A DNA stretch of 33,055 nucleotides. Source: Rhodobacteraceae bacterium HLUCCA09. Its GTDB lineage: Bacteria > Pseudomonadota > Alphaproteobacteria > Rhodobacterales > Rhodobacteraceae. Below, one piece after another: positions 1 to 9,063 of this stretch. The translations under genes and the position numbers were made by a program. The notes under the pieces were generated by a model. That model made no database searches. It saw only the letters and a list, made by a program, of their open reading frames with translations, and had not been told where the DNA came from. The stretch is from positions 1 to 33,055 of the forward strand of contig LJNT01000099.1 of the NCBI GenBank assembly GCA_001314685.1. The letters are read 5' to 3'. The first letter of the stretch is position 1; each line of letters opens with the position of its first letter.

Positions 1-855
1 GGGGGCGGTGGCAGGGGCGAAGCGCACGCAGTTCCGCCCGTGCGACTTGGCGTCGTAGACCGCCGCGTCGGCGCGCTTGAGCACATCGGCGAACGGCTCG
101 CCGGCCGGCCATTGCGCCACGCCGAACGAGGCGGTCTGGGGGCGGCCGGCGACGGCGATCCTGTCTTCCACGGCCATGCGCAGGCGCTCTGCCACCTGAA
201 GTGCCGGCTCGCGGCCGATGCCAGAGAGATACACGACGAACTCCTCGCCGCCGAAGCGCGCGGCAAGGTCGGGGCGGCGCATGTGTTCGCAGAGCAGGGA
301 CGCGGCGTCGCGCAGCACGCGGTCGCCTTCGTCGTGGCCGTGCGTGTCGTTCACAGCCTTGAAGTGGTCGAGGTCGAGCATAACGAGGGCGCCGCGCTCG
401 CGCACCCCGCGGCGGGCGGCGAGCGCCCGCTCGAAGCCGCGGCGGTTGAGCAGCCCGGTCAGCGGGTCGCGGTCGGCCTGCCGCTCCGCGGCGTCGATTC
501 GCCGCTCGGTCGTGCGGATCAGGGTGGCGGCACGGGCCATCAGGCGGCCGACCTCGTCTCCGTGCGTCTCCGGCAGGCTGATGCCCGGCGCCTCGCCGCG
601 CTCGAAGGCGGCGAGCGTCGCCTCGAGCCGGGCCACCGGCCGGAGGATGGCGGCCAGCCCGAGCGCCGCCCCGAACAGGCCGAGCCCGAAGGCCGCCGCG
701 ACCGCGGGCAAGGCGAGAGGCGCCGACAGCAGGCCGGCGCCGTAGAGCGCGACGACAGCCAGCATGGGCCCCTGTCCGAACAGCACGACCACGGTCAGGA
801 CCTTGGCGAGAAAGGAGCGTGGCAGGGCCCTGTCGAGAAGGGAGTAGAGGATCAT
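1..855 (-). CDS. Membrane-bound diguanylate cyclase (GGDEF), 3' end outside window
   Basis: Predicted to make cyclic di-GMP from two GTP at the inner membrane. 285 residues are visible from the ATG at 855; the frame runs off the window edge, so the C-terminus is missing. Two hydrophobic helices span about residues 16-43 and 45-70. A HAMP-like linker (about 71-120) begins with a conserved Pro after the second helix. The GGDEF domain starts at DPLTGLLNRRGF (130-141), contains the metal-binding LDLDHFKAVND (160-170) and an intact GGEEF active site at 202-206. RRPD (193-196), five residues before GGEEF, matches the RxxD inhibitory I-site, so product feedback inhibition is likely. No periplasmic sensor domain fits between the helices. 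It lies downstream of groEL on the same strand but beyond the groEL terminator, so it probably has its own promoter in 856-1007, where no clear one was found. The family call is firm; the input signal is unknown. Confidence 0.93.
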   Translation of the reverse strand, partial: MILYSLLDRALPRSFLAKVLTVVVLFGQGPMLAVVALYGAGLLSAPLALPAVAAAFGLGLFGAALGLAAILRPVARLEATLAAFERGEAPGISLPETHGDEVGRLMARAATLIRTTERRIDAAERQADRDPLTGLLNRRGFERALAARRGVRERGALVMLDLDHFKAVNDTHGHDEGDRVLRDAASLLCEHMRRPDLAARFGGEEFVVYLSGIGREPALQVAERLRMAVEDRIAVAGRPQTASFGVAQWPAGEPFADVLKRADAAVYDAKSHGRNCVRFAPATAP

Positions 856-1007
856 CGGGCAGGCCGGGTAAGGTCTCTGGGAAAGGTGATGAATGTATCG
901 CTGCAGGATGCGCTCGAACTGCTAACGATCCCTTAACGCGAACGGGCGTCATCGGGGCATCAATGCGGCGCTGCGCTGCCGACCGCGCGACCGCGCTGTG
1001 AAACGAG

Positions 1008-1031
1008 AAAGGGGCCCCGAGGGGCCCCTTT
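1008..1031 (-). terminator. Rho-independent terminator of groESL
   Basis: A perfect inverted repeat, AAAGGGGCCCC / GGGGCCCCTTT, lies 24 bases downstream of the groEL stop. Read on the minus strand it forms a GC-rich hairpin followed by a U-rich run interrupted by CUCG. It separates groEL from the downstream diguanylate cyclase gene. Confidence 0.75.
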
Positions 1032-1055
1032 CCAACCGCTCCGAAGGGAGCCGTC

Positions 1056-2696
<1,641 letters not shown>

Positions 2697-2777
2697 CTAC
2701 TCCTGAGTCGTGGATTGTGGAAAGGGGATCACGTCCGCCGGCGCGGCCGGCGGCGGAGAGGTCGGGCAAGGCGCCGT

Positions 2778-3089
2778 TCAGGCGGCCTTGGCTTCCGCGG
2801 CGTCGGTGACGATGCCGAGGATGTCGCTCTCCTTCATGATCAGCAGTTCCTGCCCGTCGATCGTGACTTCCGTGCCCGACCACTTGCCGAACAGGATCCG
2901 GTCGCCCTCCTTGACGTCGAGCGCGATGCGGTCGCCGTCCTCGTCGCGGGCGCCGGCGCCGACGGCACGCACGATGCCTTCCTGCGGCTTCTCCTTGGCG
3001 CTGTCGGGGATGATCAGGCCGCCCTTGGTCTTCTCGTCGCTCTCGACGCGCTCGACGAGCACACGGTCATGAAGCGGGGTGAAAGCCAT
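2778..3089 (-). CDS. groES: Co-chaperonin GroES (10 kDa)
   Basis: The heptameric lid of the GroEL chamber. The 103-residue protein begins [16 protein letters not shown] and contains the mobile loop around [16 protein letters not shown], followed by the beta-barrel core with [14 protein letters not shown]. The frame is open upstream to 3239, but the start at 3089 is preferred. An AAGGAGA ribosome binding site sits just before this ATG, the protein then begins exactly as the family does, and the longer form would place the CIRCE operator inside the coding region. It is the first gene of the operon with groEL. The C-terminal tail (TDAAEAKAA) is slightly longer than the 95-97 residues common in the family. 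Confidence 0.98.
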   Translation of the reverse strand: MAFTPLHDRVLVERVESDEKTKGGLIIPDSAKEKPQEGIVRAVGAGARDEDGDRIALDVKEGDRILFGKWSGTEVTIDGQELLIMKESDILGIVTDAAEAKAA

Positions 3090-3228
3090 GTCTGAGTCTC
3101 CTTGGCTCAGTGTCTCGATCTGCCGGTGGCCCGTCAGTGCGGCGCCGCCCGGCGGTTCATGCTCGGGTCCGGTGTCAGCCCGTTTCCGGGGCCTCGCGCT
3201 CGCGGTCCTCCCGGCGGGGTCCGGAGTG

Positions 3229-3255
3229 TTGGCACTCACACCGGGCGAGTGCTAA
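3229..3255 (-). promoter_or_regulatory. CIRCE operator (HrcA binding site)
   Basis: TTGGCACTC-N9-GAGTGCTAA matches the CIRCE consensus (TTAGCACTC-N9-GAGTGCTAA) with one substitution in the left arm. It lies about 140 bases upstream of the groES start and just downstream of the predicted -10, the position expected for HrcA repression of groESL. Confidence 0.95.
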
Positions 3256-3263
3256 CGACCGCG

Positions 3264-3292
3264 CAGATAGGCAAGTTGCGACACCCTGTCAA
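3264..3292 (-). promoter_or_regulatory. groESL promoter, sigma70-like
   Basis: On the minus strand, TTGACA (3287-3292) is separated by 17 bases from TATCTG (3264-3269). The predicted start point falls at the edge of the CIRCE element. A heat-shock sigma factor (RpoH) could use an overlapping site; this cannot be decided from sequence alone. Confidence 0.72.
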
Positions 3293-3439
3293 TATCCGGC
3301 GTCAAGGCATGGTTCGGCGTGGCGAGCGCTCGCCTCCTCGGCCTCAAACCGGTCGGCCATGCCGGGCGGGCGATCGGGGCGTTGACACCGCTCGCGCGGT
3401 GGGGGAACCCGACGTGGCAAAGCACGCGGAGGGGCGATC

Positions 3440-4381
3440 ATGGGCGGGACCACGCCAGGCCGGACGCGAGGCGGGGGCGCCCTGCTGCTGACCTGCACGA
3501 TGGCCGTAGACCTCGACCTTTTCGCGCTGCTCGCCGATTCGGTCGACCGGCATGTCGCCGACGAGATTCGCCACGTGGTCGTGGTTCCCGGCGCGCAGCT
3601 GCCGCTGTTCCGGCGCTTTGCGTCGCATCGCCGCGAGATCGTCGCCCAGGAAGACGTGCTGCCCTTCCGCACGTTCAAGGCGCCCGGCGCCCTGCGTCAC
3701 CTGTCCTTTCTCGCCGAAGGCTTTCGCCGGCCGATCTACCTGACCTCGCGCCTGCGCCCGGTGCGCGGCTGGATGCTTCAACAGGCGATCAAGATCGAGG
3801 CGACCCGCGCCGCGTCGGAAACGGCGGTGATCCACTGCGACAGCGACATGGCGTTCGTCCGCGCCCTCACGCTCGACCACATCATGCCGGGGGGGCTGCC
3901 GCACTTCTTCGCCACGCCGGTCAGCACGCTGTCTGCCGGGCATCGGGGCTGGGCCGAGCAGGCCGCGCGCCTTCTGGGCGCCGATCTGCCGGAAGACTTC
4001 CGCAAGACCTATATCGAGAATGCGATCGTCTGGAGCGCCGACGAGGCGAGGGCCATGATCGGCCGGATCGAGGAGCGCGCCGGGCGTCCGATCCACGATG
4101 TGGTGATGCGCGAGGCGTCGATATCGGAATACTACCTCTACGGTGTTCATGTGGAGCGGGTCGCCCGAGCGGGAGCCGTCTCGCCGCGCGCCTTCCCGCT
4201 GTGCCGGACGTTCTGGTCGGGCGCGCCGAGGGCAGACGACGCGCCACGGCTCGCGGCCGAGATGCGTCCGGACCACGTCGCCGTCGCGCTGCAATCGACG
4301 CGGCCGGTGCCGCTCGCCGAGAGAGCCGACCTCTACGCGCGCATCGAGCAGGCTCTCGCCGGCGTGAGCCCGGCCGCCTGA
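3440..4381 (+). CDS. DUF6492-like protein, possible glycosyltransferase-fold enzyme
   Basis: A 313-residue cytoplasmic protein without signal peptide or membrane helix. The N-terminal part (LLLTCTMAVDLDLFALLADSV) has the alternating strand/helix pattern of a nucleotide-sugar-binding fold. CDSDMAFVR at about 133-141 carries a DxD-type motif (DSD, 134-136), which in glycosyltransferases binds the metal-nucleotide sugar. It resembles proteins catalogued as DUF6492, for which I know of no assigned reaction. The ATG at 3440 is preceded by a GGAGGGG ribosome binding site and is the most supported start. It is transcribed divergently from groES, with about 150 bases between its start and the groESL promoter. 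The 188-base gap to the pyrophosphatase and the promoter found there argue against a shared operon. Donor, acceptor and role are unknown. Confidence 0.8.
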   Translation: MGGTTPGRTRGGGALLLTCTMAVDLDLFALLADSVDRHVADEIRHVVVVPGAQLPLFRRFASHRREIVAQEDVLPFRTFKAPGALRHLSFLAEGFRRPIYLTSRLRPVRGWMLQQAIKIEATRAASETAVIHCDSDMAFVRALTLDHIMPGGLPHFFATPVSTLSAGHRGWAEQAARLLGADLPEDFRKTYIENAIVWSADEARAMIGRIEERAGRPIHDVVMREASISEYYLYGVHVERVARAGAVSPRAFPLCRTFWSGAPRADDAPRLAAEMRPDHVAVALQSTRPVPLAERADLYARIEQALAGVSPAA

Positions 4382-4491
4382 CGCGCCGCCGGCCCCTTCT
4401 ACGGCGCCATGCCGCGCCGCCCGATGCGCCGGGGGGCTGGCCTCCCCTTCAGGGTTCGAGGGCCGCAACGCGCATCGGGCTGCGACCCCCC

Positions 4492-4520
4492 ATGACAACC
4501 TCCCGGGGCGCGTCTATACG
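4492..4520 (+). promoter_or_regulatory. Candidate promoter of the pyrophosphatase gene
   Basis: ATGACA (4492-4497), a 17-base spacer and TATACG (4515-4520) give a good sigma70-type match. The predicted leader is about 43 bases before the ATG at 4570. Confidence 0.5.
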
Positions 4521-4569
4521 GGCGCCCGACCCAGACCGCTCCCTGCGATACGATCAGACGAGGCAAGCA

Positions 4570-5490
4570 ATGACCATTCAGGTTTTCGGCCACAAGGCCC
4601 CCGACACCGACGCCACCGGCAGCCCGATCATCTGGGCGTGGTATCTGTCCGAGGTGGCCGGCACCCCCGCCGAGGCGAGGCTGCTGGGCGAGCCCAACAC
4701 CGAGGCCGCCTTCGTGCTCGACCGCTGGGACCTGCCCAGGCCGCAGATCATCGCCGACATCGAAGAGGGCGCCCCCGTGGTCATCGTCGACACCAACAAT
4801 CCCGACGAGCTGCCCCCCTCGGTCAACAAGGCCGAGATCCTCGAGATCATCGACCACCACAAGCTGACTGGCGGCCTGCAGACGAAGGGGCCGATCAACA
4901 TCACCGTCCGCGCCGTGGCCTGCACCGCCACCATCCTGCACGACCTGATGGGCGCCGAGGCCGAGCGCATGCCCGAGGGCATCAAGGGGGCGATGCTCTC
5001 GTGCATCCTCTCCGACACGCTGCAGTTCCGCTCGCCCACGACGACCGACGCCGACAAGGCGCTGGCCGAGCGGCTGGCGGCCGACCTGGGCGTGTCGATC
5101 CCCGACTACGCGGCCGAGATGTTCGCGGCGAAGTCCGACGTCTCGGCCTTCACCGATGCCGAACTGATCCGGATGGACAGCAAGGTGGGCGACTTCGACG
5201 GCACGAAGCTGCGCATCTCGGTGCTCGAGACGACCGCGCCCGAGATCCCGCTCGGCCGCAAGGACTCGCTCATGCGCACGATGCAGGAGGTCGCGGCCGA
5301 GGACGGGGTCGACCAGGTGATGCTGTTCGTCGTCGACATCATCCGCGAGGAGGCGACGCTGCTGATCCCCAACGAAAGGGTGAAGACGATCGCCGAGCAG
5401 AGCTTCGGCCAAACCGTCTCGAGCGACACGGTGGTCCTGCCCGGCGTGATGAGCCGCAAGAAGCAGATCATTCCCAACATCAAGGTCTGA
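4570..5490 (+). CDS. ppaC: Manganese-dependent (family II) inorganic pyrophosphatase
   Basis: Hydrolyses pyrophosphate to phosphate, pulling biosynthetic reactions forward, including the GlgC step encoded further along the window. The 306-residue protein is a DHH-family enzyme. Metal-ligand motifs are GHKAPDTDA (H8, D12, D14), DTNNPD (D74) and IDHHK (H96-H97), followed by SCILSDTLQF. The C-terminal domain ends with the substrate-binding MSRKKQIIP signature of family II enzymes. GHKAPDTD replaces the more usual GHKNPDTD, with the ligands retained. The frame is open far upstream, but family alignment and the AGGC-containing weak ribosome binding site support the ATG at 4570. A 100-base gap with hairpins separates it from the HAD gene, so the two may be only loosely co-transcribed. 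Confidence 0.96.
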   Translation: MTIQVFGHKAPDTDATGSPIIWAWYLSEVAGTPAEARLLGEPNTEAAFVLDRWDLPRPQIIADIEEGAPVVIVDTNNPDELPPSVNKAEILEIIDHHKLTGGLQTKGPINITVRAVACTATILHDLMGAEAERMPEGIKGAMLSCILSDTLQFRSPTTTDADKALAERLAADLGVSIPDYAAEMFAAKSDVSAFTDAELIRMDSKVGDFDGTKLRISVLETTAPEIPLGRKDSLMRTMQEVAAEDGVDQVMLFVVDIIREEATLLIPNERVKTIAEQSFGQTVSSDTVVLPGVMSRKKQIIPNIKV

Positions 5491-5503
5491 TCCGGCGGCC
5501 CGG

Positions 5504-5520
5504 CGGCGCGCTGCGCGCCG
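5504..5520 (+). terminator. Short hairpin after ppaC
   Basis: CGGCGCG-CTG-CGCGCCG, a perfect 7-bp stem starting 13 bases after the ppaC stop. No T-run follows, so it may stabilise the 3' end rather than terminate. Confidence 0.35.
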
Positions 5521-5540
5521 TCATGCGCCATGCACGAAAC

Positions 5541-5563
5541 AAGAGCGACGACCAGCCGCTCTT
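5541..5563 (+). terminator. Possible bidirectional terminator between ppaC and the HAD gene
   Basis: AAGAGCG (5541-5547) pairs with CGCTCTT (5557-5563) around a 9-base loop, flanked by short A and T runs. The stem is modest and the T-run is only three bases, so this is tentative. Confidence 0.35.
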
Positions 5564-5590
5564 TCCGCATCGTAACCGCCGGAGCCGCCC

Positions 5591-6472
5591 ATGACCCAAG
5601 TGATCGAGAGCCTCGACGCCATCTCCGCCGAGTACGATGCCGCCTTCGTCGATCTCTGGGGCTGCGTGCATGACGGCATCCGCGCCTGGCCTGCCGCCGT
5701 CGCCGCGCTGGAGCGCTACCGCGCGGGCGGCGGCCATGTCGTGCTGGTCAGCAACGCCCCCCGCCCCCGCGCCGAGGTCGAGCTGCAGATCGCCCGCCTC
5801 GGCGTGCCCGAGGGCGCGTGGGATGCCATCGCCACCTCCGGCGACGCGGCGCGCCTCGCGCTCTACCATGGCGCGGTGGGCCGACGCGTGCACTTCATCG
5901 GCGAGGAGCGCGATCACAGCTTCTTCCACCCGCTGGCCATCGATTCCGACCCGATGGAGATCGAGATCGTGCCCATGACCGAGGCCGAGGGCCTCGTCGT
6001 CACCGGCCCCGCCGACCCCCATGCCGACCCCAGCGCGCACGAGGGCGAGCTGCTCTACGCCAAGACGAAGGGGTGGAAGCTCCTTTGCGCCAACCCCGAC
6101 ATCGTCGTCGACAGGGGTGAGAGTCGCGAATGGTGCGCCGGCGCCATCGCCCGCCTCTACGACGAGATGGGCGGCGAGAGCCTCTATTTCGGCAAGCCGC
6201 ATCCGCCGATCTACGACCTCGCCCGCCGGCGCCTTCACGACGCGACCGGGGTCGAGCCCGAGCGCATCCTATGCATCGGCGACGGGCCCGACACCGACAT
6301 CGCCGGCGCGCTGGGCGAAGGGCTCGACGCGATCTTCGTCACCGGCGGCCTCGCCCGCGACGAGACGGCGACCGGCCCCGCCCCGGGCGGACAGCCCGAC
6401 CCCGCGAAGGTGGAGCGGCTCCTCGCCGACCGCCAGCTTTCGGCCCCCTACGCCATCGGTTACCTGCGCTAG
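5591..6472 (+). CDS. HAD-IIA family hydrolase (TIGR01459-like)
   Basis: A probable cytoplasmic phosphatase of the haloacid dehalogenase superfamily, subclass IIA. The 293-residue protein has motif I as FVDLWGCVHDG, with nucleophile candidate D21 and the Trp-Gly variant typical of the TIGR01459 group. Motif II is VLVSNAPR, the motif III lysine is in YFGKPHPPIYDLA, and motif IV is CIGDGPDTDIAGA. Residue 23 is Trp where the general acid Asp stands in classic DxD enzymes, so activity on ordinary phosphomonoesters may differ. The ATG at 5591 is preceded by GGAGCC. It follows ppaC by 100 bases with weak hairpins between. The substrate is not known for the group, and no neighbour reveals it. Confidence 0.9.
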   Translation: MTQVIESLDAISAEYDAAFVDLWGCVHDGIRAWPAAVAALERYRAGGGHVVLVSNAPRPRAEVELQIARLGVPEGAWDAIATSGDAARLALYHGAVGRRVHFIGEERDHSFFHPLAIDSDPMEIEIVPMTEAEGLVVTGPADPHADPSAHEGELLYAKTKGWKLLCANPDIVVDRGESREWCAGAIARLYDEMGGESLYFGKPHPPIYDLARRRLHDATGVEPERILCIGDGPDTDIAGALGEGLDAIFVTGGLARDETATGPAPGGQPDPAKVERLLADRQLSAPYAIGYLR

Positions 6473-6484
6473 GCCCCACCGGTG

Positions 6485-6504
6485 CCGCCTGCCCGGGCAG
6501 GCGG
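6485..6504. terminator. 20-bp perfect palindrome after the HAD gene
   Basis: CCGCCTGCC-CG-GGCAGGCGG starts 13 bases after the HAD stop and would form a stable hairpin. No T-run follows. It is probably a 3'-end hairpin or a Rho-dependent end. Confidence 0.45.
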
Positions 6505-6650
6505 TCCGGGTTCCGCTTCGCCGGATGCCGACACCACGCAGGCCGGCCATGTTCGGCCGCTTGCGATGCACGATGCACCGCGAGCCTTGCAGTGGCCGCA
6601 ACAAAATTTCGGATTTCCGCCCCCAGCAACACGATTGTTTCTTTTCCGCA

Positions 6651-6679
6651 TTGCAGCGAGGGCGCCGATCGACTATGTG
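6651..6679 (+). promoter_or_regulatory. Candidate promoter of the MaoC-type gene
   Basis: TTGCAG (6651-6656), 17 bases, TATGTG (6674-6679), downstream of an unusually A/T-rich stretch (about 6600-6650). Both hexamers are imperfect. The predicted start point near 6686 would favour translation from the ATG at 6707. Confidence 0.3.
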
Positions 6680-6706
6680 ACGCGCATGAAAGCCGAGGAC
6701 GTGACC

Positions 6707-7150
6707 ATGCTCGACAACTTCCCCCGCGGCACCATCGTCATCGAGGAACTCGAGATCGGGATGACGCGCCACCTCAACAAGGTGGTGACGGACGAGGATA
6801 TCGAGATGTTCGCCAAGGTCTCGACCGATCGGAACCCGGTGCATCTCGACGACGACTATGCGCAGGACACGATCTTCGAGGGTCGCATCGCCCACGGCAT
6901 GCTCACGGCCGGCCTTATCTCGGCCGTGATTGGCGAGCAGCTTCCCGGCCACGGCACGGTCTATCTGGGCCAGTCGCTGAAGTTCCTCGCGCCCGTCCGC
7001 CCCGGCGACCTCGTGCGCGCCGAGGTCGAGGTGATGGAGATCGACCACGCGAAGCGCCGGGTGAAGCTCGACACGCGGTGCCTGGTCGCCGGCAAGCCCG
7101 TTCTCAAGGGCGAGGCCACGGTGCTCGCCCCCTCCGGCAAGTTCGACTGA
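6707..7150 (+). CDS. MaoC-family dehydratase (enoyl-CoA hydratase type)
   Basis: A hotdog-fold enzyme expected to hydrate trans-2-enoyl-CoA to (R)-3-hydroxyacyl-CoA, as PhaJ does. The 147-residue protein carries the R-hydratase motif TDRNPVHLDDDYA, with catalytic Asp41 and His46, followed by FEGRIAHGMLTAGLIS, the conserved glycine/His segment. It is a single hotdog domain of standard length, cytoplasmic. The ATG at 6707 was chosen over 6686 because a GAGGA ribosome binding site (6695-6699) stands seven bases before it, whereas 6686 has none. The gene is isolated, with a possible own promoter upstream and convergent genes downstream. PHA precursor supply is one possible role but no PHA gene is near, so the pathway is undecided. 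Confidence 0.9.
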   Translation: MLDNFPRGTIVIEELEIGMTRHLNKVVTDEDIEMFAKVSTDRNPVHLDDDYAQDTIFEGRIAHGMLTAGLISAVIGEQLPGHGTVYLGQSLKFLAPVRPGDLVRAEVEVMEIDHAKRRVKLDTRCLVAGKPVLKGEATVLAPSGKFD

Positions 7151-7402
7151 GGCGCATCGCGCAGGTTGCGAAGGCGCGTGCGGCCCGGACATTTCTTTCT
7201 CGATTGCGTGGACCGTCTCTCCAGGAGCGACGGCCGTCCCGCGCCTGGGCCGGTGCCGGCCGGGCGACCTCTCGGGTTTCGCCGGCCGATATCGGGGACG
7301 CACGGCGCAAGCGGTTCCCCACCGCCCTCCGTGTCGTGGACGTGGAGGCATGATGGGCTGCCCCGTGCCACGTCCCTCCAGCTATCTACTGTCTCCCTCC
7401 GG
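7151..7402. other. Convergent intergenic region with an inverted repeat
   Basis: No credible gene lies between the convergent MaoC-type gene and the 74-residue gene. GGACGTGG (7338-7345) is complementary to CCACGTCC (7368-7375) with a 22-base loop, a possible shared terminator lacking T-runs. The rest is unremarkable GC-rich sequence. Confidence 0.4.
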
Positions 7403-7627
7403 CTACTCGCCGTCGTCGACCACGTCGACGCGCTGGTCGATGAACTGCATCACCCGGGCCTCGGCGCGCAGATAGCGGATGCAGGTATTGTAGGCTTCCT
7501 GCAGGGTGGGCGAGGACTGCCCGATCATCTTGGAGACGTCATCGACGAGATCGGGATCGCCCGATGCCTGGGCGCGCTCGAAGGTGGTCACGGCCATGCG
7601 TTCGGCAACGGTGTCGAGAAAGGCCAT
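7403..7627 (-). CDS. Conserved small hypothetical protein, 74 aa
   Basis: I do not recognise a characterised family. The protein begins MAFLDTVAERMAVTTFERAQ and is predicted mostly helical, acidic, cytoplasmic, and without signal peptide or membrane helix. It contains a single Cys in YNTCIRYLRAEARV and an acidic end (VDVVDDGE). Its start lies 5 bases after the stop of the alpha/beta hydrolase gene on the same strand, so the two are almost certainly co-transcribed and translationally coupled. No strong ribosome binding site is seen, consistent with coupling. The frame is open further upstream inside the hydrolase gene, but those residues look like out-of-frame Arg/Pro-rich translation. Its reality rests on clean residue composition and tight spacing. 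Confidence 0.75.
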   Translation of the reverse strand: MAFLDTVAERMAVTTFERAQASGDPDLVDDVSKMIGQSSPTLQEAYNTCIRYLRAEARVMQFIDQRVDVVDDGE

Positions 7628-7631
7628 GACG

Positions 7632-8285
7632 TTACCGCGTCGTCTCGGTGAGCCGCTTGCGCACGTAGTCCTCGACCGTCTCGAGCATCGTGCCCATGTG
7701 CGGCTCCTTGAAGAAATGGTCGGCGCCGGCGACCTCTTCGTGGGTGATCGTGATCCCCTTCTGCTCGTGGAGCTTGGAGACCAGCGTGTGCGTGTCCTTC
7801 GGCGGCGCGACCCGGTCGGCCCCGCCATTGATGATGAGGCCCGACGAGGGGCAGGGGGCGAGAAACGAGAAGTCGTACATGTTGGCCGGGGGCGAGACCG
7901 AGACGAAGCCGGTGATCTCGGGGCGCCGCATCAGCAATTGCATGCCGATCCACGCTCCGAAGGAAAAGCCGGCGACCCAGCAATGCTTGGCGTTCTGGTT
8001 GAGCGATTGCAGGTAGTCGAGCGCCGAGGCGGCGTCCGACAACTCGCCCACGCCCTGGTCGTATTCGCCCTGGCTGCGGCCCACCCCGCGAAAATTGAAG
8101 CGAAGGACGGTAAACCCCATGTCGTGGAAACAGTAGTGGAGGTTGTAGACCACCTTGTTGTTCATCGTCCCCCCGAATTGCGGATGCGGGTGGAGGATGA
8201 TGGCGATCGGCGCATCGGGCGCCTTCTGCGGGTGGTAGCGGCCCTCGAGCCGCCCCTCCGGACCGGGAAAGATCACCTCGGGCAT
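7632..8285 (-). CDS. Alpha/beta hydrolase (COG2945-like)
   Basis: A 217-residue single-domain serine hydrolase, predicted cytoplasmic. It has the strand-oxyanion region IILHPHPQFGGTMNN and then NFRGVGRSQGEYDQG. The nucleophile elbow is GFSFG (Ser108), the acid is probably in NGGADRVAPP, and the catalytic His is in GADHFF. This pattern matches the COG2945 group of short alpha/beta hydrolases, whose natural substrates are largely unassigned; an esterase or acylhydrolase activity is the safest expectation. It is divergent from iscR with 274 bases between start codons, so the IscR-type box at 8347-8361 lies 62 bases upstream of this start and could in principle affect both directions. Operon partner: the 74-residue gene immediately downstream. 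Confidence 0.92.
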   Translation of the reverse strand: MPEVIFPGPEGRLEGRYHPQKAPDAPIAIILHPHPQFGGTMNNKVVYNLHYCFHDMGFTVLRFNFRGVGRSQGEYDQGVGELSDAASALDYLQSLNQNAKHCWVAGFSFGAWIGMQLLMRRPEITGFVSVSPPANMYDFSFLAPCPSSGLIINGGADRVAPPKDTHTLVSKLHEQKGITITHEEVAGADHFFKEPHMGTMLETVEDYVRKRLTETTR

Positions 8286-8324
8286 CGTGCGTCCTGTCTT
8301 GCGCCGCCGCGGCGGACCTTGTCG

Positions 8325-8353
8325 TTGACGCGGTGGGCCGGGCGATCTAGAAC
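8325..8353 (+). promoter_or_regulatory. Promoter of the iscR-suf operon
   Basis: TTGACG (8325-8330), a 17-base spacer and TAGAAC (8348-8353). The -10 hexamer is embedded in the palindromic box described separately, an arrangement that suits repression by a dimer bound over the -10. The implied leader before the iscR GTG is about 200 bases. Confidence 0.6.
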
Positions 8354-8361
8354 TGTTCTAA
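8347..8361 (+). promoter_or_regulatory. IscR-type operator (iron-responsive box) at the iscR promoter
   Basis: CTAGAACTGTTCTAA contains perfect TAGAAC / GTTCTA arms around one T. It overlaps the predicted -10 of iscR. A Rhodobacterales iron-responsive box bound by IscR is established in the literature, but the exact consensus was not checked here. The identity is inferred from location and from a second copy of the same TAGAA-N3-TTCTA pattern at 9835-9849. Confidence 0.65.
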
Positions 8362-8559
8362 TTTGCACCGCGGCGGTTCTGCGGAGCCTGTGCGACCTAG
8401 GCGCCCGGCTGTCCGGCGTCAATGCTGCGCGGGGCGGCAGAGACGGGATGTGGTCGGGCCGCGGCGCGCAAGAGCGCTCCGGACAGGTGGCGGACGGGCG
8501 GACCGATGACGGGCCGGCCGCTGGCGTCGAAGCGGAAGCGATGGCGAGGAGGGTTGCGG

Positions 8560-9030
8560 GTGAAGCTCAGCACGAAGGGGCGCTACGCGATGGTGGCGCT
8601 GGCCGATCTCGCGCTCGCGCCGTCCGAGGACGGGCAGCCGGGCCTCGTGACCCTGGCGGAGGTGAGCAAGCGGCAGAACATTTCGCTGCCCTATCTGGAG
8701 CAGCTCTTCGTGCGTCTGCGCCGCGCGGGCCTCGTCGAGAGCGTGCGCGGGCCCGGCGGCGGCTACCGTCTCGCCCGCCCGGCGAGCGAGATCCGGGTGA
8801 GCGAAGTCTTCGAGGCGGTCGACGAGACGGTGAGCGCGCTGCACACGGGGGCGGGCGCCAAGGGCGGGCTGTCGGGCTCCCGGGCGCAGTCGCTCACCAA
8901 CCGGCTGTGGGAGGGGCTGTCGGCACATGTGTACGTCTTCCTTCACCAGGCCCGTCTGTCGGACGTGGTGGACAACTCGCTCGCGCCGTGCCCGGCGGTG
9001 CCGACGATTCTCGAGATGGTCGACGACTGA
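8560..9030 (+). CDS. iscR: Rrf2-family regulator IscR (single-cysteine type)
   Basis: A transcription regulator sensing iron-sulfur cluster status and expected to repress this operon when clusters are sufficient. The 156-residue protein starts at a GTG preceded by a strong AGGAGGG ribosome binding site six bases away and opens with the canonical KLSTKGRYAMVALADLAL. The winged helix covers about residues 1-75 (LPYLEQLFVRLRRAGLVE is the recognition region, GPGGGYRLAR the wing). The three clustered cysteines that bind the 2Fe-2S cluster in Escherichia coli IscR (around 92-104) are absent; that segment reads GAGAKGGLSG. The only Cys is Cys144, near the C-terminus. This matches the unusual one-cysteine IscR described for Rhodobacter sphaeroides. 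It is first in the suf operon, followed after 107 bases by the cysteine desulfurase. Confidence 0.93.
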   Translation: MKLSTKGRYAMVALADLALAPSEDGQPGLVTLAEVSKRQNISLPYLEQLFVRLRRAGLVESVRGPGGGYRLARPASEIRVSEVFEAVDETVSALHTGAGAKGGLSGSRAQSLTNRLWEGLSAHVYVFLHQARLSDVVDNSLAPCPAVPTILEMVDD

Positions 9031-9063
9031 CCCCGTGCCGCCCGCGCGCCCGTTGCGGGTTGC

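Noticed and set aside
40..936. 298-codon open frame on the plus strand at the window start
   Set aside because: Antisense of a GGDEF protein with intact GGEEF motif on the minus strand.
3344..4498. 384-codon open frame on the minus strand opposite the DUF6492-like gene
   Set aside because: Arg-rich shadow translation; the plus-strand protein has coherent secondary structure pattern and a ribosome binding site.
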